A stretch of DNA of 64,000 bases from Lepraria neglecta (taxonomy: Eukaryota > Ascomycota > Lecanoromycetes > Lecanorales > Stereocaulaceae), in NCBI GenBank assembly GCA_033220425.1, contig CM065651.1:186001-250000 (forward strand). The letters are read 5' to 3'. How positions within the stretch are numbered: the first letter of the stretch is position 1; the number at the start of each line of letters is the position of its first letter. Under the pieces are notes generated by a model. It was not told the DNA's origin and searched no databases. It worked only from the letters and a program-made list of their open reading frames with translations. Shown here in pieces: positions 1 to 13,361 of the stretch. The translations under genes and the position numbers were made by a program.

Positions 1-1150
1 GAGGAGGTCTTGGGGGCCGTCTTGGAGGCTTTCTTGGAGGCTTTCTTAGAGGTAGCTGATTTACGTATAGCGACGGCTATAACTAGATAATACTAAGGTG
101 TTTATACTTAGAAAGAGGGGGGAAGAATATAAGTATAGATGGGATAAAAGGATAGATAGACTAATATATATATAGGCTTAATTACTGTGAAAAGAACTAC
201 TATAGCTCTAAAAGAGATGAACTCGACTGAAGAGCTAACTACTGGTGGGATACTTATATAAATAGTGCTCTCAGGAAGCACGGATCTCTCGCTATGGCCC
301 ATAGTCATGGCGTATGGCTGAAACCGCATCTAATCATGAGACACACTAACCTATAGTCCTACTATAGCGAATCTATAATAGGAGTAAGAGTTATTGGAAT
401 TAGACTCAAGTATAGTCCTTATCTAGTAAGTAGAAACCTTATTCTTTATTCCCTGCTTATAATTAATTAGGCACTTAATAGTATTATCGAAAGTAATAGA
501 ATTATCCTTCCGGGCCTTCTCGTTTAGGATAGTATAGTACTAATTCTACTTAGGACCTAGACTATTAAGAAGTATTAGAAGGATAATATCCTTAACCTTA
601 ATATTGAGGTTAGTTATTTCTATCTAGACTGTCTTAAACTCAGCTAATATATTAGTAATAGAGCCTTTATAAGAGATAGACGATAATTTAGATAATACGG
701 CCTATTTAGCGGCCAGTCCTGAGGGGGTAAATTTCTCCTTTAGAAAATCTAAGGTCTAAGTAGATATCCGAGATAATAACGTCTTAATATCTAAGAACTG
801 CTGGATATCCTAAGAGTATATATATCCTATTCGGGCAGAGGCCCAGCCATCCTAAGTATCCCAAGAGTTCTAATCTCTTAGACTCTCAGCTTTTATAGCC
901 TTAGTAGACCTATTAGGAGCGGGGCTAGGGCGAGGATAAGTACCGTCGATATATTTAATAAGGAGGGCGCCAGTAAGAGTAAATTATATATTACGCCACC
1001 AGGTCTTAAAGTTATCAGGGCCTTTAAGCTTGGTAAAGGCGAATAAACTACGTCCTTCCTCTATAATAAGAAGGTAGGTAGGGTAGAGCGCAGTAGTAGA
1101 AGGGAGGAGGAGTTAATCTTAAATAATAGTATTTTTGAAAAAAGTGCAGC
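1..1150 (-). mobile_element. Copia LTR-retrotransposon fossil (gag region), RIP-like
   Basis: The minus strand between about 1,100 and 440 gives scattered peptide pieces that match the start of a Copia-type gag polyprotein (pieces such as LKGPDNFKTWW and IDGTYPRP). The stretch is very AT-rich, full of TA dinucleotides and poor in CA and TG, which is the footprint expected of RIP. The element is broken many times over and probably continues past the left edge of the window. The right limit near 1,150 is where base composition returns to normal. No LTR pair is visible. The family call is from recognition of gag motifs only. Confidence 0.6.
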
Positions 1151-1298
1151 GGAAGCAGTAAGTGGATTATTTCAAACCCCTGGGCTTATAACCTGTTGCA
1201 ATGGCAGAAAATACTTAATTAACTAACTAGCTAATGGATAGGAATCTATAGAGTACTAATAGACATCTCTGTCTGTTTGCTAACACTTCTGCCTGTGA

Positions 1299-4200
1299 CT
1301 AGCGGAGAAGGACAATGGAATCGCATAAAGAGTAATTAGGCAACCAGATTGCAACAGATTTCCTGATAACCTCTATCGAGAGTTGCTGCAATGAAGTGTT
1401 CGCTATCAGCTCTAAGATCGCTAACGCAGCCTCAAACTCTCGTAGAAGCCAATTACGCATCTTAACCGCTACGAGGGAGTCTATACCGTACTCTGATATG
1501 GATCTTGACGGGTTGACGTCTTCCACCGGAATTATTAAGAGGCTTAACGTCTTAGAAGTAAGTTCCTTACAAGCTTTATAGGCTGCTTCCTCCAGCGATA
1601 TCGCTTGCTTAAGAGTCTTATGTATACGAGGAGCTATATTTCCCTCTTGATCAGTCTTTCGCGAGCTCCCTATCGCTGCGCGACGAAAATGCGAGAACAA
1701 AGGAGCCTGGAAGACCGGGTCGGCAGTTTGCGACTATGCTTTGAGACCGATGATGGTAGAGCCTGGTCCATGCGTTCTTAATGGTGTGAGTATTGCCGAC
1801 TTGATCATGGCTATCACCTCGTTCTCACGGAGGTTACGGCTCCATAGTCCTCTTATACCTCTCCGCGCAGAAAATCTCTCAGCGACAATTCCAATGTCGA
1901 CGACTTTCCCTAGGTCAAGGGTGACTGCGGGCAGTCCCTGGCGATTACGGAAATCAGTAAAGGCATCTTGGAAGACGGAGGCGGAAACATATGCAGCCTG
2001 GCTGGGATCTCCGGCTACGCTAACCACCGAAGATAGCATGATGAAGAAGTCCAAGTTGACCTTGGAAAGTTTATGGTGCAGGTTCTATATGCCATCAACT
2101 TTCGGTCTCATGACGTCGTTGTAGTCCTGAAGACTCATTCTTGCAAATAGATCCGCCTATAGGTGTCAGAATGTTAGTATAAGAATCTAAGGATCACCAA
2201 GCCTCCTTACCTTTGATACCAGAGCTCTATGAATCATCCCACGAATTGGGGCATGCTTCTCCCACTGTCCTCCAAAAGTCGGTCGATATCTGCAGCGTTG
2301 CTGATATCGTATCTGAAGACAGATATCTGAGCGCCCTGAGCTCTCAGTAGCGCAACTGCCTCCCTGGATTTCTCTTTATTCGACCCACTTCGTGATGCGA
2401 AAATGAAGTTTCTGGCACCATGCTTGAGTATCCAAAACGCTGTAGCCCGTCCAATACCACCAAGCCCTCCTACCAAAAGATACGAAGCGTCATCTCTCAA
2501 GAATTGAGGGTCGGTCTTCGAAGGAGCGACCTTAACCATCTTATTAAGCCGAGGCATCAGAACCATCTTGCCCATATGTTTACCGGATTACATAATTCGT
2601 AAAGCTTTCTCTATCTCGGAGATCTCGAACACTGTGATCGGCCAAGGCGCTTTGATGGAACCTTTCTCGTACAATGCCATAATCTCACCCTAGATTCTTC
2701 TCTTTTCACCCCGTTGAGAGCTAAGAGGGATATCTAGGCCGATGAATGACACGTTCTTCTCAAAATGTCGCACCTCCAAACGGGAGTTGATAGTAAAGTC
2801 GCGTTTTCCTAACTCAATAAATCGCCCGAACGGGGCAATGCAGTTCCAATTCAGACGCAGAGCTTCCCCGGAAAGGGAATTCATTATAACATGAACGCCT
2901 CTCCCTTCCGTCATTTTCATAACGCCTTTAGCAAATGAGGCGTCTCGACTCGAAAAAATGTTACTTTCAGGAATGTTGTATTCGTCCATAAGTAGGCGTT
3001 TCTTCTCCAATGTTCCAACCGTGGTAAAATGCTAGCTCCAATAAGCTGACAAAGGTTGATGATAGCTTGACCGAGTCCCCCGGAACCTGTATGGATCAAA
3101 ACACTCTCGTCCTTGCACAGCCGAGCAACTTTGAAGACCGCCTAATAGGCGGTGAAGTATATAACCGGTAAAGCAGCAGTAACCTCGAAAGGAATGTTAT
3201 CGGGGATTAACTCTACTTCTTTAGTTGACGCACGGATAGTATTACAAAAACAGCCATCCTTGACTGTGGCAATGATATGATCACCGAGTCGAAGATCTTG
3301 GACAAATTTTCCAATGGCAGACACCACGCCGCAACATTCATAACCGAGAGGGTATATAGAGATCTGACCCAAGGCCGTCATGATATCCCGGAAATTTATG
3401 CCAGATTCCTTGACTTGCACTTTAACACAATTGTCCGGCAATTCTCCGGAAATGCGGTCATCGGCAACGAATCGAATACTGTCAAGAAGGCCTGGAGTCC
3501 GGATCTCCGCTCTTAGCGGACGGCTGTCCTGACAGTAGGGTTGGAGTTCGAGAGCGGCCGATCCGGTAGCCAAAAGCACAGACGAATCCAAGCGTTGGTC
3601 TTTAATGATTCGAGGTATCATGACCGTGCCATTTCGTTCTACATATTCAAGCTCAACGTCTGTAGCAGCGGAATTCTCTTTGCCGAAGTTGATTATGACC
3701 ACGGAGAATATTTTCACGGCTCTAGCTGTAGCAGACAAAGGGTTCTGGGCATCGAGGTCCAACGTGGCAATCATTGTATCTCCCTTCTCAACTCTTATTG
3801 TTCTGGCCAGACCAGTCACGAGGTTGAGGTCTGGATTGCTGGATTCTACGAGAGCACCTTCTGTCACCTAAAGAACTCCACTACTCTTAAGAAATACGCG
3901 TTTGACAGCCTCATAATCGCTTGGCGAAGGATTGCGAAGTGTAGGACGTGTGAGTTCACACAGGACAATGTATATTCGATTTCTTGGATCGTATTCGGAA
4001 AGGCTAGCAGTGTTGTGCTCGATACCTGCATTTATTAGTAAAGACCTCAAACGAGCAGAATATGGCTCTGAAGTGTCAGCGTCAGCGATGATGGTGATTG
4101 GAAGAGCTCCCTTGCGATTTTCTACTGGTGCAGTTGATATGATCGTGCTGCCATGATGGCTGGCCGGATCAGGCATGTCCCAGAGAATAGAATTCGCACC

Positions 4201-7200
4201 CGTAAAGCCTGTGGTATGAAGTGTATTATCCCACTGTTCTTCCGTCAATAGAGGCCCATCTGCGCGGCTCTCTTCTTCCGCTACTTTTTGTCCGCCTAGA
4301 GTGTCATTTTGTAATTGAGGCAATAATATTTACCGTTCCACCAACCAGGGAGAGTACCGAATATTAATGATGCTGCCATAGTCTTTACGGTGATTTCCAT
4401 CAAGACTAGAGTCCCGCCGGGCTTCAACAGACTTCTTATCCGTTTCATCGTGTTCTCTATGCGGCTGGTAGCATGCACAACATTGACCGCAACTATCAAG
4501 TCATATAAGCCTGGCTTGTAACCTTGTTGGGCAGGATCAGATTCGATGTCAAGCTTCTTGAATGTCACAAATTCACTCCAGCGTCCGATCTTTTCCCTCG
4601 CTTTCTCAAAGAAAGCGGGAGAAAGATCCGTGAAATCGTAGTTGGTGAAATTTGGGGGACCCGTTCCAGTATTACTAAGTGCTTCCAGTATGGGAAGCGT
4701 AGCACCCCCAGTACCAGCACCGATCTCCAGGATGTTCAAGTGCGGATTTTTGTTTCCCAGAAGCCTGATATAGACTGCAGCCTGCTGATAGAACTGCTCA
4801 ATGGGTTCATATGTCTGGTAGTATCTCTCGAGGCGATCATCTTCCATCATCACAGACAACGGGTCAACTTCTTGTCGTAAGATCCACGACAGATTTTCTC
4901 CAACAGGGCAGAGAAGTGTACCGTATGGAATTTGACGCACTCGAGCAAATATTGCCGCACGTTGGTCGGAAATGAGGCAAAGCCAGTTATGGGTTGGATA
5001 CATGCCGAGTTGCCCGTTACGAACGGCGCTACAGAAGCCAGTTAAAGAAGCGTAAAGCTTTCGGTGATGAGGCTGCATAGCGGTAAAGTTCTCGGCGGAC
5101 ACAACTTCTAGAGCGCGCTCTGCGTAATAGAAAGTTGCCTGCTGCGATATGCAAGCTTGGTCATCCTGTGGGAAAGATTTGCGAAAAGCTGCGCTGATCT
5201 CGGTAACCTGCACCGAAGAAAGAAAGCTCGGGTCAGGTTGCCATTCCGTCTGGTAATAGATCCTACGCTCCTCAATTTCGGTTTCTTCCTGGGTATTATT
5301 TGCAAGAGACGTAAATACTAGCCCATTGAAAGTGATTCTTGGTTCGAAGTCGGTTTGTTCTCTGTCGAAAATAGCCAAAGACTCACTTTGTTGCCCGGGC
5401 CCAGTGTTTGCTTTAGTCCCAACATCCTTCATCTTACTTTGGGCATATACGTTGAAAACATGACCTGGGGTCTTTTGTATGCTCTGAGATATGAACATCT
5501 CTTCGATGAACGTTGGAACAGGGGTTCCTTGGTCTTGCTGGTTGCATCGGGCACCAATGGCGAAAACAGCATGGATACAGCTGTCCAGCGTGGCAGGGTG
5601 GATGATGAACGAGTATTCGAATTGAGCTGGCATTATTGCAGTAGTATCAGGGATAGAGACCTCTGCAAAGCATTTATCCGAAGATGTACGCACTCTTTGC
5701 AGATTGGTGAAAGAGGGCCCGAAGCTTAAACCAAGCTTACTAAGAGCCTTGTACATATCTTCAGTATCGATGGTCGTGGTGCATTCTTTCTCGAAACATG
5801 ACATCATGTGACGAAAATGTTCAGATTCCTCGCGAGCATCCGCTTCAGCCCAGTACGAGGTTGAATGATCCCATGTATACGGTGGCAGGTCAACGAGGAA
5901 TTTGTTGCTCTTAGAACCGAAAGCAAAATTGACAGCGGTCAAGTCGACGGACGACCCGTTCACCAAGAGTTGGGCTACAAGATTATGACAAGTGTGAACC
6001 GCATTAGCGTTGCGCTCAAGGGCTGAGGTGTACTGAATACAAGAGGTACTCAATTGCGGATGATGCTGGAGTATCTGCTTGATTGGACCCTAGAGCGCTG
6101 AATGTGGGCCGATTTCTATGAGGATGTCTATAGCGGTTTTTGAGTCTCCGTGAAGTAGAAGACTCCCCATGGAACTTGAAAATTCAACGGTATTGACCAT
6201 GTTTAAGACCCAATATCCGGGTCCGAGGTCCGAATTGTGGACGCGCTTCCCGCTCACCGAAGAGTGGAACTCAACCTTACTGTCACCTATTACTGAGAGG
6301 TTTTGAAGTGCAGCGAGATATTTATCAGCAACATCTTCTATGTGGTATGAGTAATAAGCAACTTCAACTGCGAGTTCGCGAACGAAAATGCCTCTAGCCT
6401 GTAAAATAGCTGAAAGCTCCGAGATTGCTGCTCCGTCACCAAAAACAGTGACATTGGACGGACTGTTCATACAAGCCACTTTGACGCAGCCTTGACCGAG
6501 CGCCGCATTAAAGGATTTCGCTTCCTCTTCGGATAGGCCAACAGCGAGTATGGCGCCATCTCTCAAGTCTTTGAGCTTCAGAGCGACCCTACCTCTATAA
6601 TAAGCAACCGCTATGGCGGATTCTTGTGTCAAAGCACCAGCACAGTAAGCCGCTGCAATTTCGCTACTAGAATGGCCTGTAACACGCGCTGGTTTGATGT
6701 TCCATGAAGCGAGAAGATCTACTAGCGTAATTTGGATTGTAGTCGTCAACGGTTGACTCAAAGATGCATTTCTGACCCGAGAAGTAACTGTATCCTTCGA
6801 AAGTTCATCTACTGAAGTTAGCGAGAGATGAAAAGGGCGGGAACCCGTTCGTGAAGCCAGGTCGCTGATTCGCTTGATATAAGCTCCTCGGGGGCTGAAA
6901 TCGACTCACCAAATAGTAACCAAGAAGTACCAAGACCGTGTAGATGCTGGGCAGCCAAGTCCAACGACCTCCGGAAGACTGGGTATTGGGTGATGAGTTC
7001 ACGTCCCATAGTATGCTATTGAGCTCCTTGGCCAGTAAAAACGAATCCTAGCTTTTCCGTTTTGGGCGATTTCGTGGGTTTGATATTGTCGCTGGTCAAG
7101 GCCTCGGCTAGTTAAGATAGTGAAGCAGCAGCGAAAGCTGTTTTCTAAGGTAGTGCGGAACGATGCTCGCCAAGTGTAAACGCAAGATCGCCTAGTAACC

Positions 7201-9016
7201 CGTTTGGGCGGCTATCTTGGTGATCCCTCAGATACTGACTAAGAACCTTTGCTTATTACTTCCTAGACAGTTCATTGAAGGAAGACAAAAGAAAGACTCG
7301 AGACTCGTCTTTCTATTCAGGATTAGTGTACTTGGTGGTTGTCCCGTGTGTCTTCTCTGACTGTGCCGTCGGCGTTTGATACTTCCCAGTCAGGCCTCGT
7401 AATAACATATAGCCGTACGCATCATCTATTATTATATGAGCATTGCTGCCGCCAAAGCCAAAATTATTCACAGAATCTCGGTACACAATCTCAAGAGGCC
7501 AAGCTCGAACGGTAGTAGGAACCTGTAAAATTATTAAGGAAGGCCCAGAATAAGCTAGTAGGAACCCTTACCTGTATCTTCCACTCATATATTGGTATCC
7601 GAGCACTGGGCTTCTGAAAGTCAAAATTCGGTAGTATGAGATTGTTCTCAAGCATAAGTACTATTTTTACTATACCAGCAACGCCGCTTGCGCCCTCCAA
7701 GTATCCAATATTGGACTTGATAGATCCGATTGTAAGTGGATGATCTGCCGGCCGCTATTGTGCAAAGACTTTTGACAAAGAGGCCGCTTCGATCGGATCA
7801 CCGGCAGGCGTGCCAGTCCCGTGAGCTTCCACGTAGCTTTTCTGAGCAGGATCGAGACCCGCTAGTCTATACGTACGTTCGATAAGCTCCCCTTAAGCGT
7901 CGCCGCTTGGTAGTAAGATACCGGCTATTCTCCTGTCTTGATTGGTGCCGGAATTACGGATCACCGCTCGCACAGTGTCACCGTCCTTAAGAGCATCTTC
8001 GAATAGTTTCAGGACAAGATAGGCCGCTCCTTCTCCACGACTAAATCCATTTCCTCTTTCGTCATACGTGTAACAGCGCCCATCAGGAGAAAGAAATCTT
8101 GAGAGTCAGCACGGCTATATCCGACCTATCAAGCTTTAGGGATAGAAGTACCTTAGTATACTTAGGTCAACCATAGGTTCGTAACTGAGAATGAGATTAG
8201 ATCCCCCAACGATTGCCATACGAGCATCCCCAGCTCGTATAGCGTTGCAAGCGAGGTACAGAGCGACAAGGCTGGAGCTGCAAGCTGCTCTATCGATTAG
8301 ATATGGAGTCCAAATCAAAGGTCCAACAACAGTACCTGTATCGACTGTAACACTAGGTCCGTTGAGATTATAGAAATATGAGATTCGATTTGAAAGTATA
8401 GTTTGAGCAATACCCGTAGATTGGAACAATTCGGTTTTCTCGTTATCACGTCGAAGTAGGTCTGTATAGTCCCTGCAAGATGAACCGATAAAGACCGCAG
8501 TGTCGGTTCTGATAATTCTGCTTAGGGGAATACCCGCTGAGAGAGATTAGTATTTTTTTTTGAGGTAGGATCACAGCTCACCATTCTCCAGAGCCTCGTA
8601 AGAGAGCTCTAGTAAGATACGCTATTAAGGATCCATTGCCTAATTGAAGTTAGGAGCCTGCTTCATGTAGAGATTTTGCATCGACGAACTCTAGCCTCTG
8701 TGCTAGTCACATTAAAGAATGTGGCATCGAAAAGACCTGGGTTGTCTTTGAGGAAGTGACCACCTTGTACAATTGACTTTTTCAGGGTGTCAGCAAGAGG
8801 GCTTTGATCGCCTGAGACGGACAATCGACCTACGGTGCCTCTACGCCCTGGGTCTGGATGATAGAAAGCGCCAAAATTTATTCGTTCTTTTGGGATAGGC
8901 TGCCAAACATCGCGTTGCTCGGCACATATACGCCATAGATCTTCTGGGTTCGACGCTGCTCCAGGCAACCGACAACTCAAGCCCACAATAGCAATTGGTA
9001 CTGTATCGTCCTTCAT
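1299..9016 (-). pseudogene. Highly reducing type I polyketide synthase, decayed
   Basis: Reading from high to low coordinates, the pieces follow the order of a fungal iterative HR-PKS. The ketosynthase starts near 9,016 (IAIVGLSCRLPGA), has its active-site region at 8,136-8,429 and its C-terminal part near 7,600-7,800. The acyltransferase lies at about 6,090-7,010, the dehydratase region at 5,150-6,050 and the methyltransferase at 4,330-5,000 (motif LEIGAGTGG). The enoyl reductase lies at 2,690-3,867, the ketoreductase at 1,734-2,575 (VGGLGGIGRA) and the acyl carrier protein at 1,299-1,580 (GIDSLVAVKM). The gene would have made a reduced, methylated polyketide in the cytosol; the product cannot be told. 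It is broken many times, some domains look incomplete, and it lies against RIP-type sequence, so it is best read as a fossil. The MFS exporter at 10,961 is its likely cluster partner. Confidence 0.9.
8285..8335 (-). other. 51-bp intron inside the ketosynthase active-site motif
   Basis: On the minus strand a GTACTG donor and a GAGCAG acceptor bracket 51 bases with a CTAAT branch-like site near the end. Removing it joins GTC GAT ACA G to CT TGC AGC, restoring the invariant VDTACSSS ketosynthase motif. The intron is phase 1, and its length is a multiple of three with no stop, so it is easily mistaken for coding sequence. Confidence 0.7.
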
Positions 9017-10960
9017 ATTGAGTGCAACTGATTTGGACTATATAACGTCATACAGGACGGTATCCAGCAAGGTGTGAATATGTATCGAGGTGTCTCGATA
9101 GAAAGGATGCGCTCAGTATAGCTGGCAAATGATTGAGGCTTCAAGAATCTTTTAGGAGGTGAACGATTATAAAGGTACTTGACTTGGTGCGGTTCGTGCA
9201 TCTCTCGGGATAGAACGTTACATCTATGATTCTAGTACTTCTGGTGCAACCACCCCACGTCTCGGCCACATATGACCTTCTGCAGCAACCAGGCCATCAC
9301 AATGAACCATTGTCTGGGTCGCTTGTTATTCCTGCTCCGTTTCAGCTTGAGGCAGACACTGCCGTTGTGCCTTATTCTTACCGATGGTTCCTTTTCAGCT
9401 CATACAGTCATGTTGCAGTATCAGTCGAAGCCGGGTCCAGATTCTGATATCATGATCTCTACGCCTCTAACAACTAGCTGCACAGGAATTCTAGTTTCCA
9501 ATCGCTTGTCTAGCTTGCCAATCGTTTCTAAAACCAGCGAATTGAGAACGCAAAAAGAAGTCCCTACTTATCTAATTCTGTGCCTCAATGACAGAAGGAT
9601 AAGCTCCCATGTCAAGTGTCTGCACTATTACCTGATACGGCAATATCATGGTTCTGTCGACATGGTCTCTGCCACCTTTCATCAAGGCGAATCTTCTCCT
9701 ACGATCCTTCAGAGCCCAACGGGTGTTGTGATATGCAAGCTTCGAATACCCTGGTCTCAACAATCGGACAGCCCCGACTGTTCAAATGAAGAGTGTATCA
9801 GCCTAGCGAGCAATATACAATGTTTGTATTATGGACCCGCTTTTCTATAGTCTTCAGCCTTGGCGCGTCTCGCGAAGGAGGCGCGCAGCCATGTCAAAGA
9901 GCGAGGTTTAACCGAAGTGTGAAGGGTTATTACACTTGTGCCTAGTTTGTACAAGCGAATGTATCTCATCGGGAGACCTGTTGCAGTTGAGAGGTTGCGC
10001 TGTCGTTTTCTTAGCAGCGTAATCTTAGGGGGGAAAGTTCCAAGAGTGGTTTAGTTTCCGCGGGGTTGCGACAGAATAGGAACGGGATTCCTAAGAAATT
10101 TTATTTCTTATTAAGCGTCGGAAACTAACCCTTTTTCAGTGCTAAAATTCTAAAACAGGGAAAGCAGGTACGCCAAGACGTAATTATACCTATTACGTTA
10201 AGATTCGGGAGTTAAGAAACCGACTGCAAACCCTCTCAAGTAGTAAGGGAAATCGGCAAAGTGGCAGGTGGTTGAAATTTCGAGGCGGCAGCGGTACCCG
10301 TATGGAGATTGCGATCCACAGCGCGGGATTTAACCTTGCTGCATCTCCGATAGCTTTGTATCTAGGCAACAGGCCGAGGAGCGAGGAAATCCTTCGGATT
10401 GATTTAGCTGCATGCGGCGTCAAAAATGTGGTGGGATCGTCCCAAACGAGAGGCGCACATATAATACCGTAGAGTCGGGACGGTGGGCAATGGCTAGCTG
10501 GGATAAATCCCACGACGCGATGAGCTTTGACAGATTGTGAAACCTGTAGGATCCAGACCCTTGCGCTCCACATGTGCAATACAAGACCTATCTAATTTTT
10601 ACACTGAGAATGATAGAGCGTGTCAGCTTTCCAGGCTTTGATGCAAGATTTGCGGGTGCATGGAGAGGCAAAGGGTCAGCCTGTCCTTCTCGCAGTCCAA
10701 ACACTCAAGCGCGGCCTGTCCGCCCTCATTCCAGGCAGCGTACTGTTGTCTGAGGCTCCGCGCTGTTTGTTGAGCTCAACCCCGGACTCTCGGCTTCGAT
10801 TTAAGCCTTTGATCACCTGACGAAACGGCTCCACGCCCGTAACTAACTCTTTTCCAATGTTTTGATGATCCTGCCCCAGACTTCGTACTACCTTCATTGT
10901 ACCATCTCTATTACTCAGTATCGTCGTTCTGCCTGACAGACAAGAAAAGCATCAACGCCG
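9017..10960. other. Intergenic, no gene recognised
   Basis: Only short overlapping frames on both strands, none with a recognisable motif. A minus-strand piece at 9,572-9,763 has protein-like composition and could be a remnant of another cluster gene, but I cannot name it. The far part (9,850-10,900) shows nothing I can support. Confidence 0.4.
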
Positions 10961-12965
10961 ATGTCTATCCACAATCATACTGAAATAGAGCTATCGGGGA
11001 AGGAATCCCCTTCTAAAGAGCTTGATGATGCTCGACAACCTCCAATCTCACCGAAGCGTAATACAGGCTTCGAATCGCAAGGAGACAATCAAGAGAAAGC
11101 CATCGTTTATCTTAAAGGCTGGAGACTCCATACGCTGACCGTAGCGTGCGATAAACCCAAGAAATGTGCTATACCACAAGACGCTACTAATATCCTAGCA
11201 GATTATGTTTAAGCCTTTTTCTATCGACAATAGAGACCACCATCGTTAGCACATCACTCGTAGCCATTACCAACGCTCTGAACGGTTTTCATAAGGGTAA
11301 CTGGATAGTGACATCCTATCTCCTCACATATTCTGGTCTGATTATCATAAAACGGGAGATGCTATAGTCTGACTATATAGTAGGCTTCCTGATCATCTTG
11401 TCAAAATTGAGCGATATTTTCGGCCGCAAGCCTCTAATCATGCTATCGGTCTTCCTGTTTACGGTTTTCTCAGCTGCCTGTGGAGCAGCACAGATATTCA
11501 CAGATCTGTAAGTCAACAATGTACATCTTTCCCTAGATTGACCACTGAGATACAAGTAGCGTCGTTCTTCGGGCATTTCAAGGAATTGGAGGTGGGGGAA
11601 TTTATACACTCGTCTTCGTGATTAGCCTACAGATGGTTCCCCCGCAGGGTCTTGCATCTCTGTCCGCTATCCTATCATCGGCCTATGCTTTTTCAGCGGT
11701 ACTGGGGCCCATCCTTGGCGGACTGATCCGCGACTATACGACCTGGAGATGGGTGGTTTTTATGAAGTAAGTTGTCTTAGTCTCTTCGCATATTTATAAC
11801 CTACTCTCACTGACTAATGCCATGACAGTGTACCTCCTGGTGTTCTTGTGCTTGTCATGCTGTTTGTATTAATGCCGGCGGGTTTCCCTCACCAGTCTGA
11901 AAAGTTAGAGGGTATGTTTAAATCCTTCAATATAGCGGCAGTCTGGAAAGTGGACTCCCTCGGAGCTTTTTTACTACTAGCAGCTTTAATGTTATTCGTG
12001 TCTGCAGTGGAAGAAGGAAGTACCGAATACCCGTGGACGTCTGCAGTGTTTTTGAGCCTGATTTCTGTTTCTGCGGTGCTGTGGATCTTGTTCTTTTATT
12101 GGCAAAAACTGGCCAGCGGTCGACGAGATACACACGAGCCAGTATTACCTTGGCGACTTCTCACAGACAGATTCACCATGGGCTTTCTCCTGTAAGTTAT
12201 GGATTGTCGCAGACGAGAACCGTGAGCTAACACCTTATTAGGAACGCTCTATTCGGAGGCGCAATCTTCATCACAGTCGTGAGAGCCATTCCTCAACGAT
12301 TTCAAGTCGTCAACAACCTCTCGGCATTTAGTGCTGGTTGGCGCTTACTGGCACTAATGCTCTGCTCACCCCTCGGGTCGGGTGTTTCGGGATTTCTAGT
12401 ATCCAAAATCAAGTTCCCGCCTTTCTACATATTTCTTGTCGCAGGAATATTGCAAACCATCGGCTTGGCTCTAATGGGTACACTGTCAGTCTCGGATTCT
12501 GGAGTGCTATCGGCATAATACGGATATCAGGTCATCCTCGGGCTTGGAATAGGGTTGACTTTGAGTTCTTTGCTTATTGCGGCGCCCACGGTCATCGAGG
12601 AGAAGGACACCGGTATATTGTTACCCCCACTCCTGTCTTTATTGGTGTTGACTTCCATAGTTGTTTTCATTGGCGCATTGACGCAAGCTCGTATCTTAGG
12701 AGGAAGTATTGGCCTGGCAGTATGCACTAACATTCTCAAGAAGAAAGTCAAGTCGGCATCAAGCTTCCTCTCGTCACAGCAGATGAATGATCTTCTGCAA
12801 TCGGCACAGACGATCAAGACATTACCTCCGAGTTTGCAGGAAGCTATGAGGCAAGTGTTTGGCAAGGGGTACAACGAGGAGATGCAAGCCCTTACAGCAT
12901 TTGGTGGAGCCACGGTGCTGGCGACATTGATGATGTGGGAAAAGAAGCCACGGCGAATGCAGTAG
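10961..12965 (+). pseudogene. MFS exporter (14-helix drug:H+ antiporter type), one in-frame stop
   Basis: Six exons can be placed by frame and splice consensus: 10,961-11,145, 11,202-11,335, 11,381-11,507, 11,557-11,766, 11,829-12,191 and 12,242-12,965, giving 581 codons. The product matches fungal DHA-type efflux pumps. It has a soluble N-terminus, YLKGWRLHTLTVA, then LSLFLSTIETTIVSTSL in the first helix, DIFGRKP in the loop after helix 2 and RAFQGIGGGGIYTL in helix 4, with long hydrophobic stretches to the end. It would export small hydrophobic compounds at the plasma membrane and sits next to the PKS relic. The one visible lesion is TAA at 12,516-12,518 (codon 432), in a place where the surrounding A-x-YGYQVILG pattern suggests Gln. 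Everything after it remains in frame. It could be a very recent pseudogene. Confidence 0.85.
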
Positions 12966-13131
12966 AGCCTGGTGCAATGTTCGAATAGAAGCAGCTCTTG
13001 AGGACTGGACTTGGGCGTCGGCCCGAGATTTGCAAAAATTTCAGTCTTTGATTTGTATCAATAACAATCTGGTAAATCTGACCTTGTGAAATGACACATC
13101 TTTTTTTACGTAAGATTGTGTTCTATATATA
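12966..13131. other. Spacer between exporter gene and MITE
   Basis: AT-rich 3' flank of the exporter gene with no coding signal. It ends in a TATATA run that supplies the TA target site of the neighbouring MITE. Confidence 0.4.
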
Positions 13132-13361
13132 TCCTGGCAGAGCCCTCGTTTTACTTGACACAGCTTTCAGGGAATTAGCCGGAGTATCGATAACATAAGG
13201 AGCAAGGACTTCATTTTCGCAACTAGATCTATAAATTCAAGTCTGAAGTATCATATAATAAATTTCCAAAGATCTCCCGTCCAGTGCGTTTCAAACATGC
13301 TATATACTGCCTAGGCAAAGTACGTTCTGACTTGCTAAGCAAAACGAGGGCCCTGCCAGGG
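13132..13361. mobile_element. MITE, Tc1/mariner-like (230 bp)
   Basis: The ends are inverted copies of each other: 13,132-13,152 and the reverse complement of 13,341-13,361 agree at 19 of 21 positions (core CTGGCAG, then GCCCTCGTTTT). A TA dinucleotide directly abuts each end (13,130-13,131 and 13,362-13,363), as left by Tc1/mariner-type insertion. The interior has no coding capacity. TIRs, TA duplication and small size together indicate a non-autonomous DNA transposon. A search for other copies was not possible. Confidence 0.6.
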
